Notes: generated by a model not told the origin, from the sequence alone. A stretch of DNA of 64,000 nucleotides from Anaerotignum lactatifermentans (GCF_016902535.1 NZ_JACSNY010000003.1:186001-250000), one strand, 5' to 3'. Shown: positions 44,237 through 53,210, counted from the stretch's first letter. Numbers and translations are program-made.

Positions 44237-45157
44237 ATGCGGATTGGCATTTTAGGCGCCGGCGGCGTAGGCGCGACTGTGGCGGGAGCCATTGACAAAA
44301 GCGGAGAGGAACTGATTTTGATCGCCAGAGGCGAAACCAAGCAGAAGGTATTGGAGCGGGGCTGGATTCTGGAATCAGAGCGTTTGGGAAACCGTGTGAT
44401 CCGTCCCGTTCTGGTCAGTGATGATCCTAAGGAAATCGGCGTGCTGGATGTGCTGATTCTGGGCTGCAAGAGCTTTGCCGTAAAGGAAGTCTGCGCTCAG
44501 TACAAAGATGTGGTAGGAGAGGATACACTGGTGATCCCTCTGCAAAATGGCTTTGTGACCGCGGAGCAAGCGGAAGAAGCGCTGCACCGTGGCGTGATCG
44601 CCCATGGTTTTATTTACTGCCTGTCTCAGATCGTGGAAAAAGGCCATGTATCCAATGTAGGTACGCTGCTGCGGGCAGGCTTTGGCTTCCCTGACGGCAG
44701 AAAAAACGAAAAGGCGGAACGTCTGGCGAAGATCCTCAATGACGGCGGACTGCCCACGGAGTATACGCCGGAGGTGCTGCGGTTGGTTTGGCAGAAATAT
44801 ATGATGATCTGCGGCAACAGCTGTACCTTCCTGTATTACGATATGACCGTCGGCGGCATTATGGAATCTAAAGAACGTCTGGACTTCCTCAGAGGGACTT
44901 ATGACGATCTGGAACGTCTGGCCAATTCTGTGGGTGTTACCCTGCCCAATGGGATCAAAGAAAAATATGTGGAGGAATTCCAGGAAATGCCTCCTTCCGC
45001 AGCGTCTTCCCTGTATCGTGATCTGAAGGGCGGCATTGTGCCCAATGAACTGGAGCAGATCATTGGCAGCGCCGTGAAGCTGGCGGACGAGAAGGGGCTG
45101 GAGATCCCCTATGTGGCGGCGGCTTATGAAAAAACAAAGGAAAGATTCTGTAAATAA
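44237..45157 (+). CDS. panE: 2-dehydropantoate 2-reductase (ketopantoate reductase)
   Basis: NADPH-dependent reduction of ketopantoate to pantoate for pantothenate and CoA synthesis. 306 residues, ATG 44237 after AAGGGGG. N-terminal Rossmann GILGAGGVGATVAGA (residues 4-18), PLQNGF near 98, a helical C-terminal domain with the typical KYMMICGNSCT and SSLYRDLKGGIVPNELEQII stretches. Its original terminator was split by the IS element that follows. No panB or panC nearby. Homologues with this fold sometimes act on other 2-keto acids. Confidence 0.88.
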   Translation: MRIGILGAGGVGATVAGAIDKSGEELILIARGETKQKVLERGWILESERLGNRVIRPVLVSDDPKEIGVLDVLILGCKSFAVKEVCAQYKDVVGEDTLVIPLQNGFVTAEQAEEALHRGVIAHGFIYCLSQIVEKGHVSNVGTLLRAGFGFPDGRKNEKAERLAKILNDGGLPTEYTPEVLRLVWQKYMMICGNSCTFLYYDMTVGGIMESKERLDFLRGTYDDLERLANSVGVTLPNGIKEKYVEEFQEMPPSAASSLYRDLKGGIVPNELEQIIGSAVKLADEKGLEIPYVAAAYEKTKERFCK

Positions 45158-45166
45158 AAAGGGCAA

Positions 45167-45189
45167 AAAAAAGGCTCTCCCGAAGGGAT
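45167..45189 (+). terminator. Left half of the panE terminator, split by an IS
   Basis: The left arm AAAAAGGCTCTCCCG (about 45168-45182) would pair with CGGGAGGGCCTTTTT at 46461-46475. Removing the IS and one copy of GGAT restores a 15-bp stem (one G-U), 6-base loop AAGGAT and T-run. The IS therefore sits in the loop. Confidence 0.85.
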
Positions 45190-45225
45190 TGAACAGGTCC
45201 AGTAAAAACGGACAATGACAAAAAG

Positions 45226-45261
45226 CCCCCTTATGTAGGATAATAGAACTACATAAGGGGG
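45226..45261 (+). promoter_or_regulatory. IS hairpin sequestering the transposase ribosome site
   Basis: A perfect 13-bp stem (45226-45238 with 45249-45261), 10-base loop. The 3' arm contains AAGGGGG, the ribosome site of orfA, whose ATG is at 45269. Transcripts entering from panE would fold and hide it. Similar protection against outside transcription is known in other IS elements. Confidence 0.75.
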
Positions 45262-45268
45262 TCTCGCT

Positions 45269-45541
45269 ATGTCCGGAAAAAAAGGAATGAAAAAGTATCC
45301 AGCGGGGATACGAGAGGAAGTTGTATCACGAATCAGAGCAGGAGAAAGTCAGCGTGCTTTAAGTCAAGAGTATGGGATTAGTCGATGGGCAATTCACTGC
45401 TGGCTAAAAGAATCTGTCCTTCCAAAGACACGAGGGCGCAAACCTGCAAAAACACTGGCAGAATACAGGTATGAGAACAAACGACTAAAGATGGAAAATG
45501 AGCTATTGCGGGATTTTCTGCACTCCACAGAAAGGAAGTGA
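45269..45541 (+). CDS. IS3-family transposase OrfA
   Basis: 90 residues, ATG 45269. Helix-turn-helix DNA-binding subunit (EEVVSRIRAGESQRALSQEY, GISRWAIHCWLKES, about residues 16-50) followed by a leucine-zipper-like helix (EYRYENKRLKMENELLRDFL, about 65-84). Overlaps orfB by GTGA at 45538. IS3 elements usually make an OrfAB fusion by -1 frameshift near this overlap. Confidence 0.93.
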   Translation: MSGKKGMKKYPAGIREEVVSRIRAGESQRALSQEYGISRWAIHCWLKESVLPKTRGRKPAKTLAEYRYENKRLKMENELLRDFLHSTERK

Positions 45542-46395
45542 GACCAAGGGCAAAATATTCTGTAATCTACCGGCACAGAAATGAATATCCGATATCCGTC
45601 ATGTGTCGCTTCTTTCAGGTATCCAGAAGCGGATATTATGATTTTGTCCATCGTCTAGGTAGACCGGAGAAAGATATAGATCTTGCAGAAATCATTGCGG
45701 AACAGAGGGAGCGCAGCTTTCGCACGTATGGCTATCGTAGGATGTGGATGGTGCTGAAGAAGCAGGGCATTCACCGCAATCCCAAGACCATCCTTCGTAT
45801 CATGAAGAAATACGGTTTGCTTGCGGAAATCCGTCGCCGCAGGAAATGGCAGCAGATGGGGCAGCAAGTCCACAAGTACGAGAATCTGCTCAACAGAAAG
45901 TTTCATGCAGACAGACCTAACAGTAAATGGGTAACGGATATTTCTTACATTCACACAAAGCAAGGCATACTGTATCTGTCTATGATTCGGGATCTCTATG
46001 ACAACAGCATCGTTGCCTATAAGACCGGCACAGAGCAGACAGTCAACCTGGTATTGGATACAATTCGCCTGGCTATGCACAGGGAGAAAAAGACAGTCGC
46101 TGGGGAGTTGCAGCTCCACAGCGACCAAGGATTTCAGTATACCTCACAAGCGTACTTTAACCTGATTAAATCTTATGACATTACGCCCTCCATGTCAAGA
46201 CGAGCAAACCCGTATGACAACGCTATGGCAGAAAATTTTTTCTCCATTCTCAAGGCAGAGTGTATCTACCGCCATAAACCAGCTTCATTCTGTGAAGCCA
46301 ACGAGATGATTGACCGTTATATTTATTTTTACAACCATGAGCGCATCCAGTTAAAAACCGGAGAGCCGCCGCTTACGCGACGCCTCTCCACTTAA
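45538..46395 (+). CDS. IS3-family transposase OrfB (DDE integrase core)
   Basis: 285 residues, GTG 45538 overlapping the orfA stop. HTH_21 (RERSFRTYGYRRMWMVLKKQ) precedes the rve core: first Asp in SKWVTDISYI (about residue 129), second in LHSDQGFQYTS (about 194), Glu in NAMAENFFSILKAE (about 230). The C-terminal YNHERIQLKTGEPPLTRR is typical of the IS150-like group. No stop or frameshift mutation. Confidence 0.95.
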   Translation: MRPRAKYSVIYRHRNEYPISVMCRFFQVSRSGYYDFVHRLGRPEKDIDLAEIIAEQRERSFRTYGYRRMWMVLKKQGIHRNPKTILRIMKKYGLLAEIRRRRKWQQMGQQVHKYENLLNRKFHADRPNSKWVTDISYIHTKQGILYLSMIRDLYDNSIVAYKTGTEQTVNLVLDTIRLAMHREKKTVAGELQLHSDQGFQYTSQAYFNLIKSYDITPSMSRRANPYDNAMAENFFSILKAECIYRHKPASFCEANEMIDRYIYFYNHERIQLKTGEPPLTRRLST

Positions 46396-46714
46396 AACTT
46401 CATATTTTCCTACATAGAGGCCTTTTTGTGCTGTCCGCACAATCTGGAGCAGTTCAGGATCGGGAGGGCCTTTTTGTCTGGAAAGAAAAAAGACACATAA
46501 AAAAGCCTTCGTATCAGGGGCATCTCCATAAGAAAACAAATACTGCTGGGGTCTATACGATATAGAGTAATATAGGATTCCAGCGATTTTATTTAAATGG
46601 ATTTGTTTTCTTATGAAGACAGCCATCGCAGTTCCCTTCAGAAATCAAGAAATAAGAAAATCAATGTTTTCTGGAAGGGAGCCTGCTTTTACGAAGGCTT
46701 TTATATGTTTAAAA
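46396..46714. other. Region between IS orfB and rpmB
   Basis: No gene. It holds the right IS end (to 46456), the detached right arm of the panE terminator (46461-46475), a GCTGG/CCAGC hairpin of the dispersed terminator family (46545-46593), and a CCTTCAGAAA/TTTCTGGAAGG dyad (46634-46681) that lies where rpmB transcription should end on the minus strand. Confidence 0.6.
46545..46593 (+). terminator. Terminator-like hairpin, dispersed family member
   Basis: GCTGGGGTCTATA (46545-46557) pairs imperfectly with TATAGGATTCCAGC (46571-46584) and is followed by GATTTTATTT. Right arm GGATTCCAGCGATTTT is identical to that at 50719-50734. Confidence 0.55.
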
Positions 46715-46918
46715 TCAGATTGCACGAGTAATTTTGTTGGAACGCATGCATCTTGTGCAAACGTAGATAGATTTTACATTGCCGTTATCTTCCACGATTT
46801 TGATTTTCTTTACATTGGGTTTCCATTTTCTGTTCGCGCGTCTACTAACCTGACTACGGTTAATGCTGATTCTATGACCTTTGATCTGGCCTTTTTCACA
46901 AATTTCACATCTAGCCAT
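46715..46918 (-). CDS. rpmB: 50S ribosomal protein L28, zinc-binding form
   Basis: 67 residues. Start at 46918 (ARCEICEKGQIKGHRIS), preceded on the minus strand by AGGAGGTGCAGGCA. Large-subunit protein. Two CxxC pairs (CEIC at residues 4-7 and CTRC near 54-57) show the zinc-ribbon C+ form rather than the zinc-free paralogue. Monocistronic, divergent from the stalk-domain gene. Confidence 0.95.
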   Translation of the reverse strand: MARCEICEKGQIKGHRISINRSQVSRRANRKWKPNVKKIKIVEDNGNVKSIYVCTRCMRSNKITRAI

Positions 46919-47152
46919 TGCCTGCACCTCCTTCAAAGCTTCTATGTGACACAACAAAGTTATTCTAGCAGAAAACTTCCGAATTTGCAAGAAGAAACGC
47001 CCTTTTTTTAAAATTTTTTTTGTTTGGAAAATTTTGCGGAAAAACAGACGCAAACGTAAGAAAAATGTAAGGTTTTTCTAAGAAAAGGGAAAAGAAGCCG
47101 TGCTATACTCAAAGAAAACCACTGGGAGGAAAAAGGGAAGCGAGGGGATGAA

Positions 47153-48010
47153 ATGAAGAAGGTATTGATTCTGGCATTGACGCTTTGCATGGGATGGCAG
47201 GTTTCGGCCTACGCCGCCCAGAGAGAAGTGGTGGTAACATTGGACGGAAAGCCGGTGACGCTGGCGGAAGAGCCTGTTTATGTGGAAGACAGGATGATGC
47301 TGCCGGTACGGGCGCTGGCGGAAACGTTGCAGGCCAGTGTGTCCTGGGACAGCGCAAGCCGTACCGCCACAGTGAAAAAAGAGATGGACGGCGTGGAAAA
47401 TGCGGCGGGAGAGCCTTTTGTCTGGCAGGTTTCCATGGGGCTGGATTCCAAATATCTGACGCTGATGGAGCGGACACAGCTGTTGTTAAAGAACACGCCG
47501 CTGCTGCTTCATGACCGGGCGTATCTGCCTTTTCGGGAACTGGCGGAGGCCATGAATCTGGGGGTGAGCTGGTCCACTGACGGAACCACGGATTTTGTGG
47601 CGCTGACCTCTCCTGAACTGCCGGAGGTAACGCTTTCTGTGAAGGGCGCTTATGACAAGGAGAAAAAGAGCGTTTCCATGGAGTGGAAAAATTCAGAAGA
47701 TGTGACCTTTTTCTATGGTGCGGATTACCGCCTGGAACGCTGGGAAGAGGACAGATGGCAGCCGGTGGCGCCAAAGGACGGCCTTGTGACGGTGGATCTG
47801 GCGTATCTGATCGGAAAGGGCAGCACGGTATCGGAATTTTCCCTTTGGGGCTGGGAAAACAGCCTGAGCCCGGGCAAATATCGTCTGGCGGTGCCCTATC
47901 GCTGCAACGACGAGAATGGAGCGGATTTCTTTACTCTGTCCCAAACGGCGGCCTATGATGGTACTGCTTCTACGATCTATACGGCTTATGGAGTGTTCTC
48001 CATTTCATAA
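47153..48010 (+). CDS. Secreted copper-amine-oxidase-like (stalk) domain protein
   Basis: 285 residues, ATG 47153. Signal peptide (KKVLILALTLCMGWQVSAYA A, cleavage likely after residue 21-22). Two stalk domains: MMLPVRALAETLQASVSWDS (about 44-63) and YLPFRELAEAMNLGVSWSTD (about 123-142). The C-terminal half is beta-rich (VTFFYGADYRLERWEEDRWQ) and resembles an immunoglobulin-like DUF with no known activity. Extracellular, probably wall-associated. It shares the domain with 34763-35878. Confidence 0.75.
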   Translation: MKKVLILALTLCMGWQVSAYAAQREVVVTLDGKPVTLAEEPVYVEDRMMLPVRALAETLQASVSWDSASRTATVKKEMDGVENAAGEPFVWQVSMGLDSKYLTLMERTQLLLKNTPLLLHDRAYLPFRELAEAMNLGVSWSTDGTTDFVALTSPELPEVTLSVKGAYDKEKKSVSMEWKNSEDVTFFYGADYRLERWEEDRWQPVAPKDGLVTVDLAYLIGKGSTVSEFSLWGWENSLSPGKYRLAVPYRCNDENGADFFTLSQTAAYDGTASTIYTAYGVFSIS

Positions 48011-48022
48011 CTGATAAAATAT

Positions 48023-48064
48023 GTCGGGACTTCTTTGCGAAAGCGGGGAGGCCCGGCTTTTTTT
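48023..48064 (+). terminator. Terminator of the stalk-domain gene
   Basis: GTCGGG (48023-48028) pairs with CCCGGC (48052-48057) with further internal pairing, then TTTTTTT. Confidence 0.6.
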
Positions 48065-48175
48065 CTGCGCGGAGGCGGCAGGCAAAACCCGGCGGGATGC
48101 TTGTGTTTTTTCCGCCTTTGCGGTATCATAGATACGGAAATAAGAAAGAAAAGTACGGATACAAAGGAGAACAGT

Positions 48176-49093
48176 ATGTTAGACGTATGCTTGTTAGGTA
48201 CCGGCGGCATGATGCCCATGCCCAGCCGTTTTTTGACGGCGCTGGCGCTGCGGCTCAATGGGCGGATGATGCTCATTGACTGCGGTGAGGGCACACAGGT
48301 GACTATGAAGATGCTGGGCTGGGGATTTAAGAATATCGACGCCATTTGCTTTACGCATTTTCATGCGGATCATATTTCCGGTCTGCCCGGCCTGCTGCTG
48401 ACCATCGGCAACGCGGGACGGACGGAGCCCCTGCGGCTGGTGGGACCGGTGGGCCTTCCTGTCATTGTGGACGGACTCAGGCGGATCGCGCCGGAACTGC
48501 CCTTTCCTCTGGAATATATCGAACTGCACCGGGAGCAGGAAAATCCCCTTCAGCTAGGGGAATTTCAGGTTTCCTACTGCCCGGCGGATCATATGGTGCG
48601 CTGTTTCGCTTATCGTGTGGATGTAAAGCGCAAAGGAAAGTTCGATCCGAAAAAAGCCGAGGCGCTGGGTCTGCCCAAGCCCCTGTGGGGCAGACTGCAA
48701 AAGGAAGGCGCTGTGGATTTTGAAGGAAAGATCTATACGCCGGATATGGTCATGGGGCAGGATCGGCCCGGCATTGCCATGGCTTACTGCACCGACAGCC
48801 GCCCCGTGGAGCGTCTGGCGGATTTTGCCAGAGATGTGCAGCTGTTTATCTGCGAGGGGATGTACGGCGATGAGGAAAAACGGCCCAAGGCAGTGGAAAA
48901 CAAACATATGCTTTTTTCCGAAGCGGCGGCATTGGCGAAAAAAGCCGGCGCGGGAGAATTGTGGCTGACCCATTTCAGTCCTTCTCTCCATGACCCCGAG
49001 GAATATGTGCAGAATGCTATGGATATTTTCCCTCAGACCTCTTTGGGGGAAGAACGGAAATGTACCACTTTGTATTTCCCAAAGGAAGGATAA
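48176..49093 (+). CDS. rnz: Ribonuclease Z
   Basis: Metallo-beta-lactamase-fold endonuclease that trims tRNA 3' ends. 305 residues from ATG 48176, behind AAAGGAGAACAGT; the longer frame upstream has no site. Motifs: FTHFHADHISGLPGL (HxHxDH, about residues 60-74), DGLRRIAPELPFPLEYIEL, YCPADHMV, YCTDSRPVERL and LWLTHFSP (final histidine). Followed three bases later by tsaD. Confidence 0.93.
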   Translation: MLDVCLLGTGGMMPMPSRFLTALALRLNGRMMLIDCGEGTQVTMKMLGWGFKNIDAICFTHFHADHISGLPGLLLTIGNAGRTEPLRLVGPVGLPVIVDGLRRIAPELPFPLEYIELHREQENPLQLGEFQVSYCPADHMVRCFAYRVDVKRKGKFDPKKAEALGLPKPLWGRLQKEGAVDFEGKIYTPDMVMGQDRPGIAMAYCTDSRPVERLADFARDVQLFICEGMYGDEEKRPKAVENKHMLFSEAAALAKKAGAGELWLTHFSPSLHDPEEYVQNAMDIFPQTSLGEERKCTTLYFPKEG

Positions 49094-49096
49094 TAT

Positions 49097-50119
49097 ATGG
49101 ATAAAGACATTTTGATTTTAGCGATAGAAAGCTCCTGCGACGAAACGGCGGCGGCTGTGGTAAAAAATGGCAGGGAAGTGCTTTCCAATATCATCTCCTC
49201 TCAGATTGCGCTCCATACCCTCTATGGCGGCGTGGTGCCGGAGATTGCCTCCAGAAAGCATATCGAGGCCATTGACGGCGTCATCCAGAAGGCGCTGGCA
49301 GAGGCCCATGTGACGATGGAGGACATCGACGCCGTAGGCGTCACCTATGGTCCCGGTCTGGTGGGGGCCCTGCTGGTGGGGTTGGCGGAGGCCAAGGCGC
49401 TGGCTTACGCCACAGGAAAGCCTTTGGTGGGGGTACACCATATCGAAGGCCATATCTGTGCCAATTATATTGAAAATAAAGATTTTGCGCCGCCTTATAT
49501 GGCGCTGGTGGTTTCCGGCGGACATTCCCATCTGGTTTATGTGTCCGATTACGGCAAATATGAAATTCTGGGCCATACTCGGGATGATGCCGCGGGAGAG
49601 GCCTATGACAAAGTGGCCCGTGTCATTGGTATGGGATACCCCGGCGGGCCCAAGATTGACGCGGCGGCCAAAGTGGGCAATCCCAATGCGGTGAAGTTCC
49701 CCCGGGTATTTCTGGAAGAGGACAGCTATGATTTCAGCTTCAGTGGTCTGAAATCGGCGGTATTGAACTATGTCAACAAAGAACGGATGCAGAATCATCC
49801 CATTGTGCCGGAGGATATTGCCGCCAGCTTCCAGCAGGCGGTGGTGGATGTGCTGGTAACAAAGACCATCCGTGCCGCAAAGGACCATGGCGTGACGAAG
49901 ATCGCTCTGGCCGGAGGTGTGGCCTCCAACTCCGCACTGCGGGAAAGTATGCGCCTTGCCTGCCAGAAGGAAGGATTTTACCTGAGTGTTCCTTCCCCGG
50001 TACTTTGCACTGACAATGCGGCAATGATCGGATGTGCCGCTTATTATGAATATATAGCCGGTGTACGGGATGGTCTGGATCTGAACGCCAATCCTTCCCT
50101 GAAGCTGGGAGAAAGATAA
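49097..50119 (+). CDS. tsaD: tRNA N6-threonylcarbamoyladenosine transferase
   Basis: Transfers the threonylcarbamoyl group to A37 of ANN-reading tRNAs, with TsaB and TsaE. 340 residues. ASKHA fold: [15 protein letters not shown] (residues 8-22), ASRKHIEAI metal-binding histidines (about 49-57), [35 protein letters not shown] and a C-terminal [14 protein letters not shown]. It is next to a rimI-like acetyltransferase, as in many Firmicutes. Confidence 0.97.
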   Translation: MDKDILILAIESSCDETAAAVVKNGREVLSNIISSQIALHTLYGGVVPEIASRKHIEAIDGVIQKALAEAHVTMEDIDAVGVTYGPGLVGALLVGLAEAKALAYATGKPLVGVHHIEGHICANYIENKDFAPPYMALVVSGGHSHLVYVSDYGKYEILGHTRDDAAGEAYDKVARVIGMGYPGGPKIDAAAKVGNPNAVKFPRVFLEEDSYDFSFSGLKSAVLNYVNKERMQNHPIVPEDIAASFQQAVVDVLVTKTIRAAKDHGVTKIALAGGVASNSALRESMRLACQKEGFYLSVPSPVLCTDNAAMIGCAAYYEYIAGVRDGLDLNANPSLKLGER

Positions 50120-50132
50120 GGAGGGAGCAACG

Positions 50133-50651
50133 GTGATCCGTTTGGCAGAGGAAAAAGACATCAAAGCGGTTGGCCTTCTTTATGACAGTGTGCTGGACTG
50201 GGAAGCGGCCCACACCAATTACACCAACTGGCAGAAGGGAATGTACCCCACGGAGCGGACCGCGGCAGAGGCCTGGAAAACAGGGACCCTGTACGTGGCG
50301 GAGGAAGAGGGGAATATCTGCGGGGCGGTGATCCTGAACCATATCCAGCCCTTTGAGTATGGCAAGATCTCCTGGAAATATCCGGCGGAGGAAAGTCGGG
50401 CTTTTGTGATTCATACCCTGGCCATTCATCCGGCATATCGGGGAAGAGGACTGGCCAGAGAAATGGTCCGCTTTGCGGAAGAACTGGCTCGAAAGAAGGA
50501 ATGTCTCGTGGTTCGGCTGGATACTTATGTGGGTAACGGGCCGGCGATGGAGCTGTATCAGTCCATGGGCTACGCGCTTTCCGGCAGAACGGATTTTTTG
50601 TTTCAGGGATTTTTGCCGGAAGAATTGTACTGTCTGGAGAAAAAATTATAA
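50133..50651 (+). CDS. GNAT family N-acetyltransferase
   Basis: 172 residues, GTG 50133 after AAGGAGGGAGC. IRLAEEKDIKAVGLLYDSVL at the start, IHTLAIHPAYRGRGLAREMV (about residues 91-110, the acetyl-CoA pyrophosphate loop) and LDTYVGNGPAMELYQSMGYA near the end. Position after tsaD resembles rimI, but the sequence fits a general GNAT, so the acceptor is unknown. Confidence 0.85.
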   Translation: MIRLAEEKDIKAVGLLYDSVLDWEAAHTNYTNWQKGMYPTERTAAEAWKTGTLYVAEEEGNICGAVILNHIQPFEYGKISWKYPAEESRAFVIHTLAIHPAYRGRGLAREMVRFAEELARKKECLVVRLDTYVGNGPAMELYQSMGYALSGRTDFLFQGFLPEELYCLEKKL

Positions 50652-50696
50652 AAGGCGAAAAGACCGTTTTTCGGATGTTTTTATGAGAAAATAAAT

Positions 50697-50737
50697 ATCG
50701 CTGGAGTCCTTGCGCAAAGGATTCCAGCGATTTTGTT
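50697..50737 (+). terminator. Terminator between convergent genes, dispersed family member
   Basis: ATCGCTGGAGTCCTT (50697-50711) pairs with AAAGGATTCCAGCGAT (50716-50731), then TTTTGTTTT. Nearly identical to the one at 15283. Confidence 0.88.
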
Positions 50738-50752
50738 TTACGGAAACAGCTG

Positions 50753-51472
50753 TCAGGAGCGTTTGTGAATTTCCCTGTCTGATTTTTCCAGAATGGCGGG
50801 CAGTTCCCGCAGATGATGGATTTCGTAAAGAGGAACGGCCGCCGTATCGTTTTCTTTTTGTTCCGCGTTCATCCAGCAGGTATCGATGCCGGCATAATTT
50901 CCGCCCAGAATATCAGAGGATAAGGAGTCCCCGATGATGAGCACATCCTTTGGCGAAAGATGGGGCAGTTTTTCAAAGCAGTGGTCGAAAAAGGCCTTCA
51001 TGGGCTTGCGGCTGCCGATTTCCCCGGAAACGAAGATGTCCTGAAAATAGGGATAGAGGCCGGAGTCCTTCAGCCGGCGGTACTGTGTCTGGGTGGTGCC
51101 GTTGGTGACGATATACAGTTCGTAGTGGGGCGCTAAGGCCTGAATCAGTTCCATGGCGCCGTCCATGAGATCATGGCCTTTGTCCAGCTCTTTCCGATAT
51201 TCCTGCTCAAAGGCAACGCCGTCCAGAGGAATGCCGAAATGGGAGAATACCCGTCCGAAGCGGGTATACAGCACCGTATCCCGGGAGATTTCCCCCCGTT
51301 CATAGCTTTCCCAAAGGGCGCCGTTCATGGTCAGGTAATAGCTGCGGATTTCCTCGGTCAGGGGCAGTTGGTGCTTGGCAAAGACCGCCTCCAGTCCGCG
51401 TTTTTCTGTGGCGTGGAAATCCAGCAGGGTTTTGTCTGCGTCAAAAAATAAGGCTTTGTATTTCTGTGTCAT
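50753..51472 (-). CDS. HAD-superfamily phosphatase, YjjG/YfnB type
   Basis: 239 residues. Motif I FFDADKTLLDF (residues 9-19) has the nucleophile Asp, motif II IVTNGTTQTQ, motif III lysine in SRKPMKAFF and motif IV VLIIGDSLSSDILGG. The C1 cap places it with the YjjG noncanonical pyrimidine 5'-nucleotidases. A house-cleaning or nucleotide-salvage role is inferred. Overlaps the SDR gene by ATGA (51469-51472), second gene of a minus-strand pair. Confidence 0.88.
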   Translation of the reverse strand: MTQKYKALFFDADKTLLDFHATEKRGLEAVFAKHQLPLTEEIRSYYLTMNGALWESYERGEISRDTVLYTRFGRVFSHFGIPLDGVAFEQEYRKELDKGHDLMDGAMELIQALAPHYELYIVTNGTTQTQYRRLKDSGLYPYFQDIFVSGEIGSRKPMKAFFDHCFEKLPHLSPKDVLIIGDSLSSDILGGNYAGIDTCWMNAEQKENDTAAVPLYEIHHLRELPAILEKSDREIHKRS

Positions 51473-52209
51473 ACCATTCCTCCGTCCAGTGTGATGATCT
51501 GCCCTGTCAAAAAGCCGGATTCCTCTCCTGCCAGGAAGCGGGCCAGCTGTCCCACTTCCTCCGGCGTGCCAAAGCGCATCAGAGAGATCTCATCGGCCAG
51601 AGCCGCCCGTTCCTCCTCAGAAAAGCAGGCGTTCATCTGGGTGTCAATAACGCCGCAGGCAATGGCGTTGACACGGATGCCGGAAGGCCCCAGCTCCTTT
51701 GCCATGGCCTTGGTAAAGGCGTTGACGCCGCCTTTGGCCGCCGAATAGACCGCTTCGCAGGAGGCGCCCCGTTCTCCCCACATGGAGGAAATATTGAGGA
51801 TGACGCCGGAGTGTTTCCGTACCATGGCAGGGACAGCCAGATGGGTGCAGTTAAGGACGCTGCCCAGATCCACAGCCAAAAGACGCTGCCACTGGCTCGG
51901 CGTCATATCTGTAAAAAGGCCGATATGTGCGGCACCGGCGTTGTTGACTAAAATATCCACCTCACCAAAGGTGTTTTTGATTTCCGCAAAGAGGGCCAGA
52001 CAGCTTTCATAATCGGAGACATCCGCCAGAAAAGGGGCGCAGACGATGCCCTGTGCTGTCAGCTCCGTTACGGTATCCAGCAGTTCTTCCCGGCTGCGGG
52101 AGGCATTGAGCGCCACACGGCAGCCGGCATGGCCCAGAGCGGCGGCAATGGCTTTGCCGATCCCGCGGGAGGAACCGGTGACCAGTGCGGTTTTTCCTTG
52201 TAAGTTCAT
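51469..52209 (-). CDS. Short-chain dehydrogenase/reductase (FabG-like)
   Basis: 246 residues. Start at 52209 (NLQGKTALVTGSSRGIGKAI), with AAAGGATGG upstream, is preferred over a start 24 bases earlier. TGSSRGIG cofactor loop, NNAG (about residues 90-93) and the SxnYxxxK triad (ISSMWGERGASCEAVYSAAK, Ser/Tyr/Lys) are intact. The C-terminus is FLTGQIITLDGGMV. Looks like a 3-oxoacyl-ACP reductase but has no fatty-acid neighbours, so substrate is open. Confidence 0.85.
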   Translation of the reverse strand: MNLQGKTALVTGSSRGIGKAIAAALGHAGCRVALNASRSREELLDTVTELTAQGIVCAPFLADVSDYESCLALFAEIKNTFGEVDILVNNAGAAHIGLFTDMTPSQWQRLLAVDLGSVLNCTHLAVPAMVRKHSGVILNISSMWGERGASCEAVYSAAKGGVNAFTKAMAKELGPSGIRVNAIACGVIDTQMNACFSEEERAALADEISLMRFGTPEEVGQLARFLAGEESGFLTGQIITLDGGMV

Positions 52210-52343
52210 GATGATACCATCCTTTGTTCGCAAAATTTCATAAAATCATTTTATCGGAAAATATTAAACTTTACAAGGTAGAAATCCGGAGACAAAACAT
52301 GTATAATGTAGAATATCCATTCGAAAAACAGGATGGGGAGAGG

Positions 52344-53198
52344 ATGAAAGAAATGAAAGATTTGGTATATAGCAGAGAACTGCGGCTGGGAGAGATTCTG
52401 ACCATAGGATTCCGTCTGTTTTTGGAAAATATCAGGACCATTTTGCTGGGGATGCTGGTGATCTGCCTGCCCATGAGTATTCTGTTGAATTTGATCCAGA
52501 ACCGTATGGTGGATACCAATACGCTGATGAATACCATCCTGGAGGCCAGAGCGATGGTTTCCGACGAGGAATTTATGCAGGCCTTTCGCCGGATGCTGAC
52601 GGAGAATTTCATGCTGGTGGCAGTCAGCGTGTTCTTGGAGCCTATTTTTACCATTGCGGTAGCAAAGGGGGTAAAGCGGCGTTTGGAGAACCGGCCGGTT
52701 AGCCCGGGCAAGATGTTTGGCGATGCTTTGCTGTTGGAAGGCAGGATTGTGGCGGTAGGCTTTGTTTACGCGGTACTGGTGTTCCTTGGGTCCATGATTC
52801 TGATTCCCGGGATTATTATGGCGGTGAACTGGTGTTTTTATATCTATTGCATCGGTATCTGTGACAGAAAAGGGATGGATGCCCTGCGGCACAGCCGGGA
52901 TCTGGTGCATGGACGCTGGTGGAAGACCCTGGGCTTTTTGGCGGTGCTGTTCTTTACATCGGTGTTCTGGAACTATCTGCTGCAATTTTTGTTCCTTCCC
53001 TTTGGAGACAGCTTTATTGTCAATATCCTGTATACAACGGCTACTTATCTGACAAACGGCTTTATTGTCTGCGCCACTACGGTGCTGTTTTTGAACCGGG
53101 AATCCGGTCTGTTCGGCATGGCGGACCTGGAGGAGAAGGAGCAGGTTCCGACGGAGGAGGAAGAGCTTCCCAAAGAGGACGAAAATAAAAGCGAATAA
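52344..53198 (+). CDS. Polytopic membrane protein, DUF975/YciC-like glycerophosphoryl-type family
   Basis: 284 residues from ATG 52344 (GGGGAGAGG upstream). An earlier in-frame ATG (52299) overlaps a TATAAT (52302-52307) that probably is the promoter -10. About six membrane helices, starting with ILTIGFRLFLENIRTILLGM. RHSRDLVHGRWWKTLGFLAV near residue 197 is a motif common to membrane proteins with the GWYF/YciC-like domain. The C-terminus is acidic (TEEEELPKEDENKSE). Function unknown. Confidence 0.65.
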   Translation: MKEMKDLVYSRELRLGEILTIGFRLFLENIRTILLGMLVICLPMSILLNLIQNRMVDTNTLMNTILEARAMVSDEEFMQAFRRMLTENFMLVAVSVFLEPIFTIAVAKGVKRRLENRPVSPGKMFGDALLLEGRIVAVGFVYAVLVFLGSMILIPGIIMAVNWCFYIYCIGICDRKGMDALRHSRDLVHGRWWKTLGFLAVLFFTSVFWNYLLQFLFLPFGDSFIVNILYTTATYLTNGFIVCATTVLFLNRESGLFGMADLEEKEQVPTEEEELPKEDENKSE

Positions 53199-53210
53199 AA
53201 AACAAAGGAT

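Larger units (their letters stand above)
45190..46456 (+). mobile_element. IS3-family insertion sequence, intact
   Basis: 1267 bases with TG...CA ends. The left end TGAACAGGTCCAG and the right end, whose complement is TGAACTGCTCCAG, are imperfect inverted repeats extending inward through CGGACA and ACAAAAAG to ATGTAGGA (45240 and 46408). Four-base target duplication GGAT (45186-45189 and 46457-46460). It contains overlapping orfA and orfB with all catalytic residues, so it is probably recent and active. Inserted in the panE terminator loop. Confidence 0.92.
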
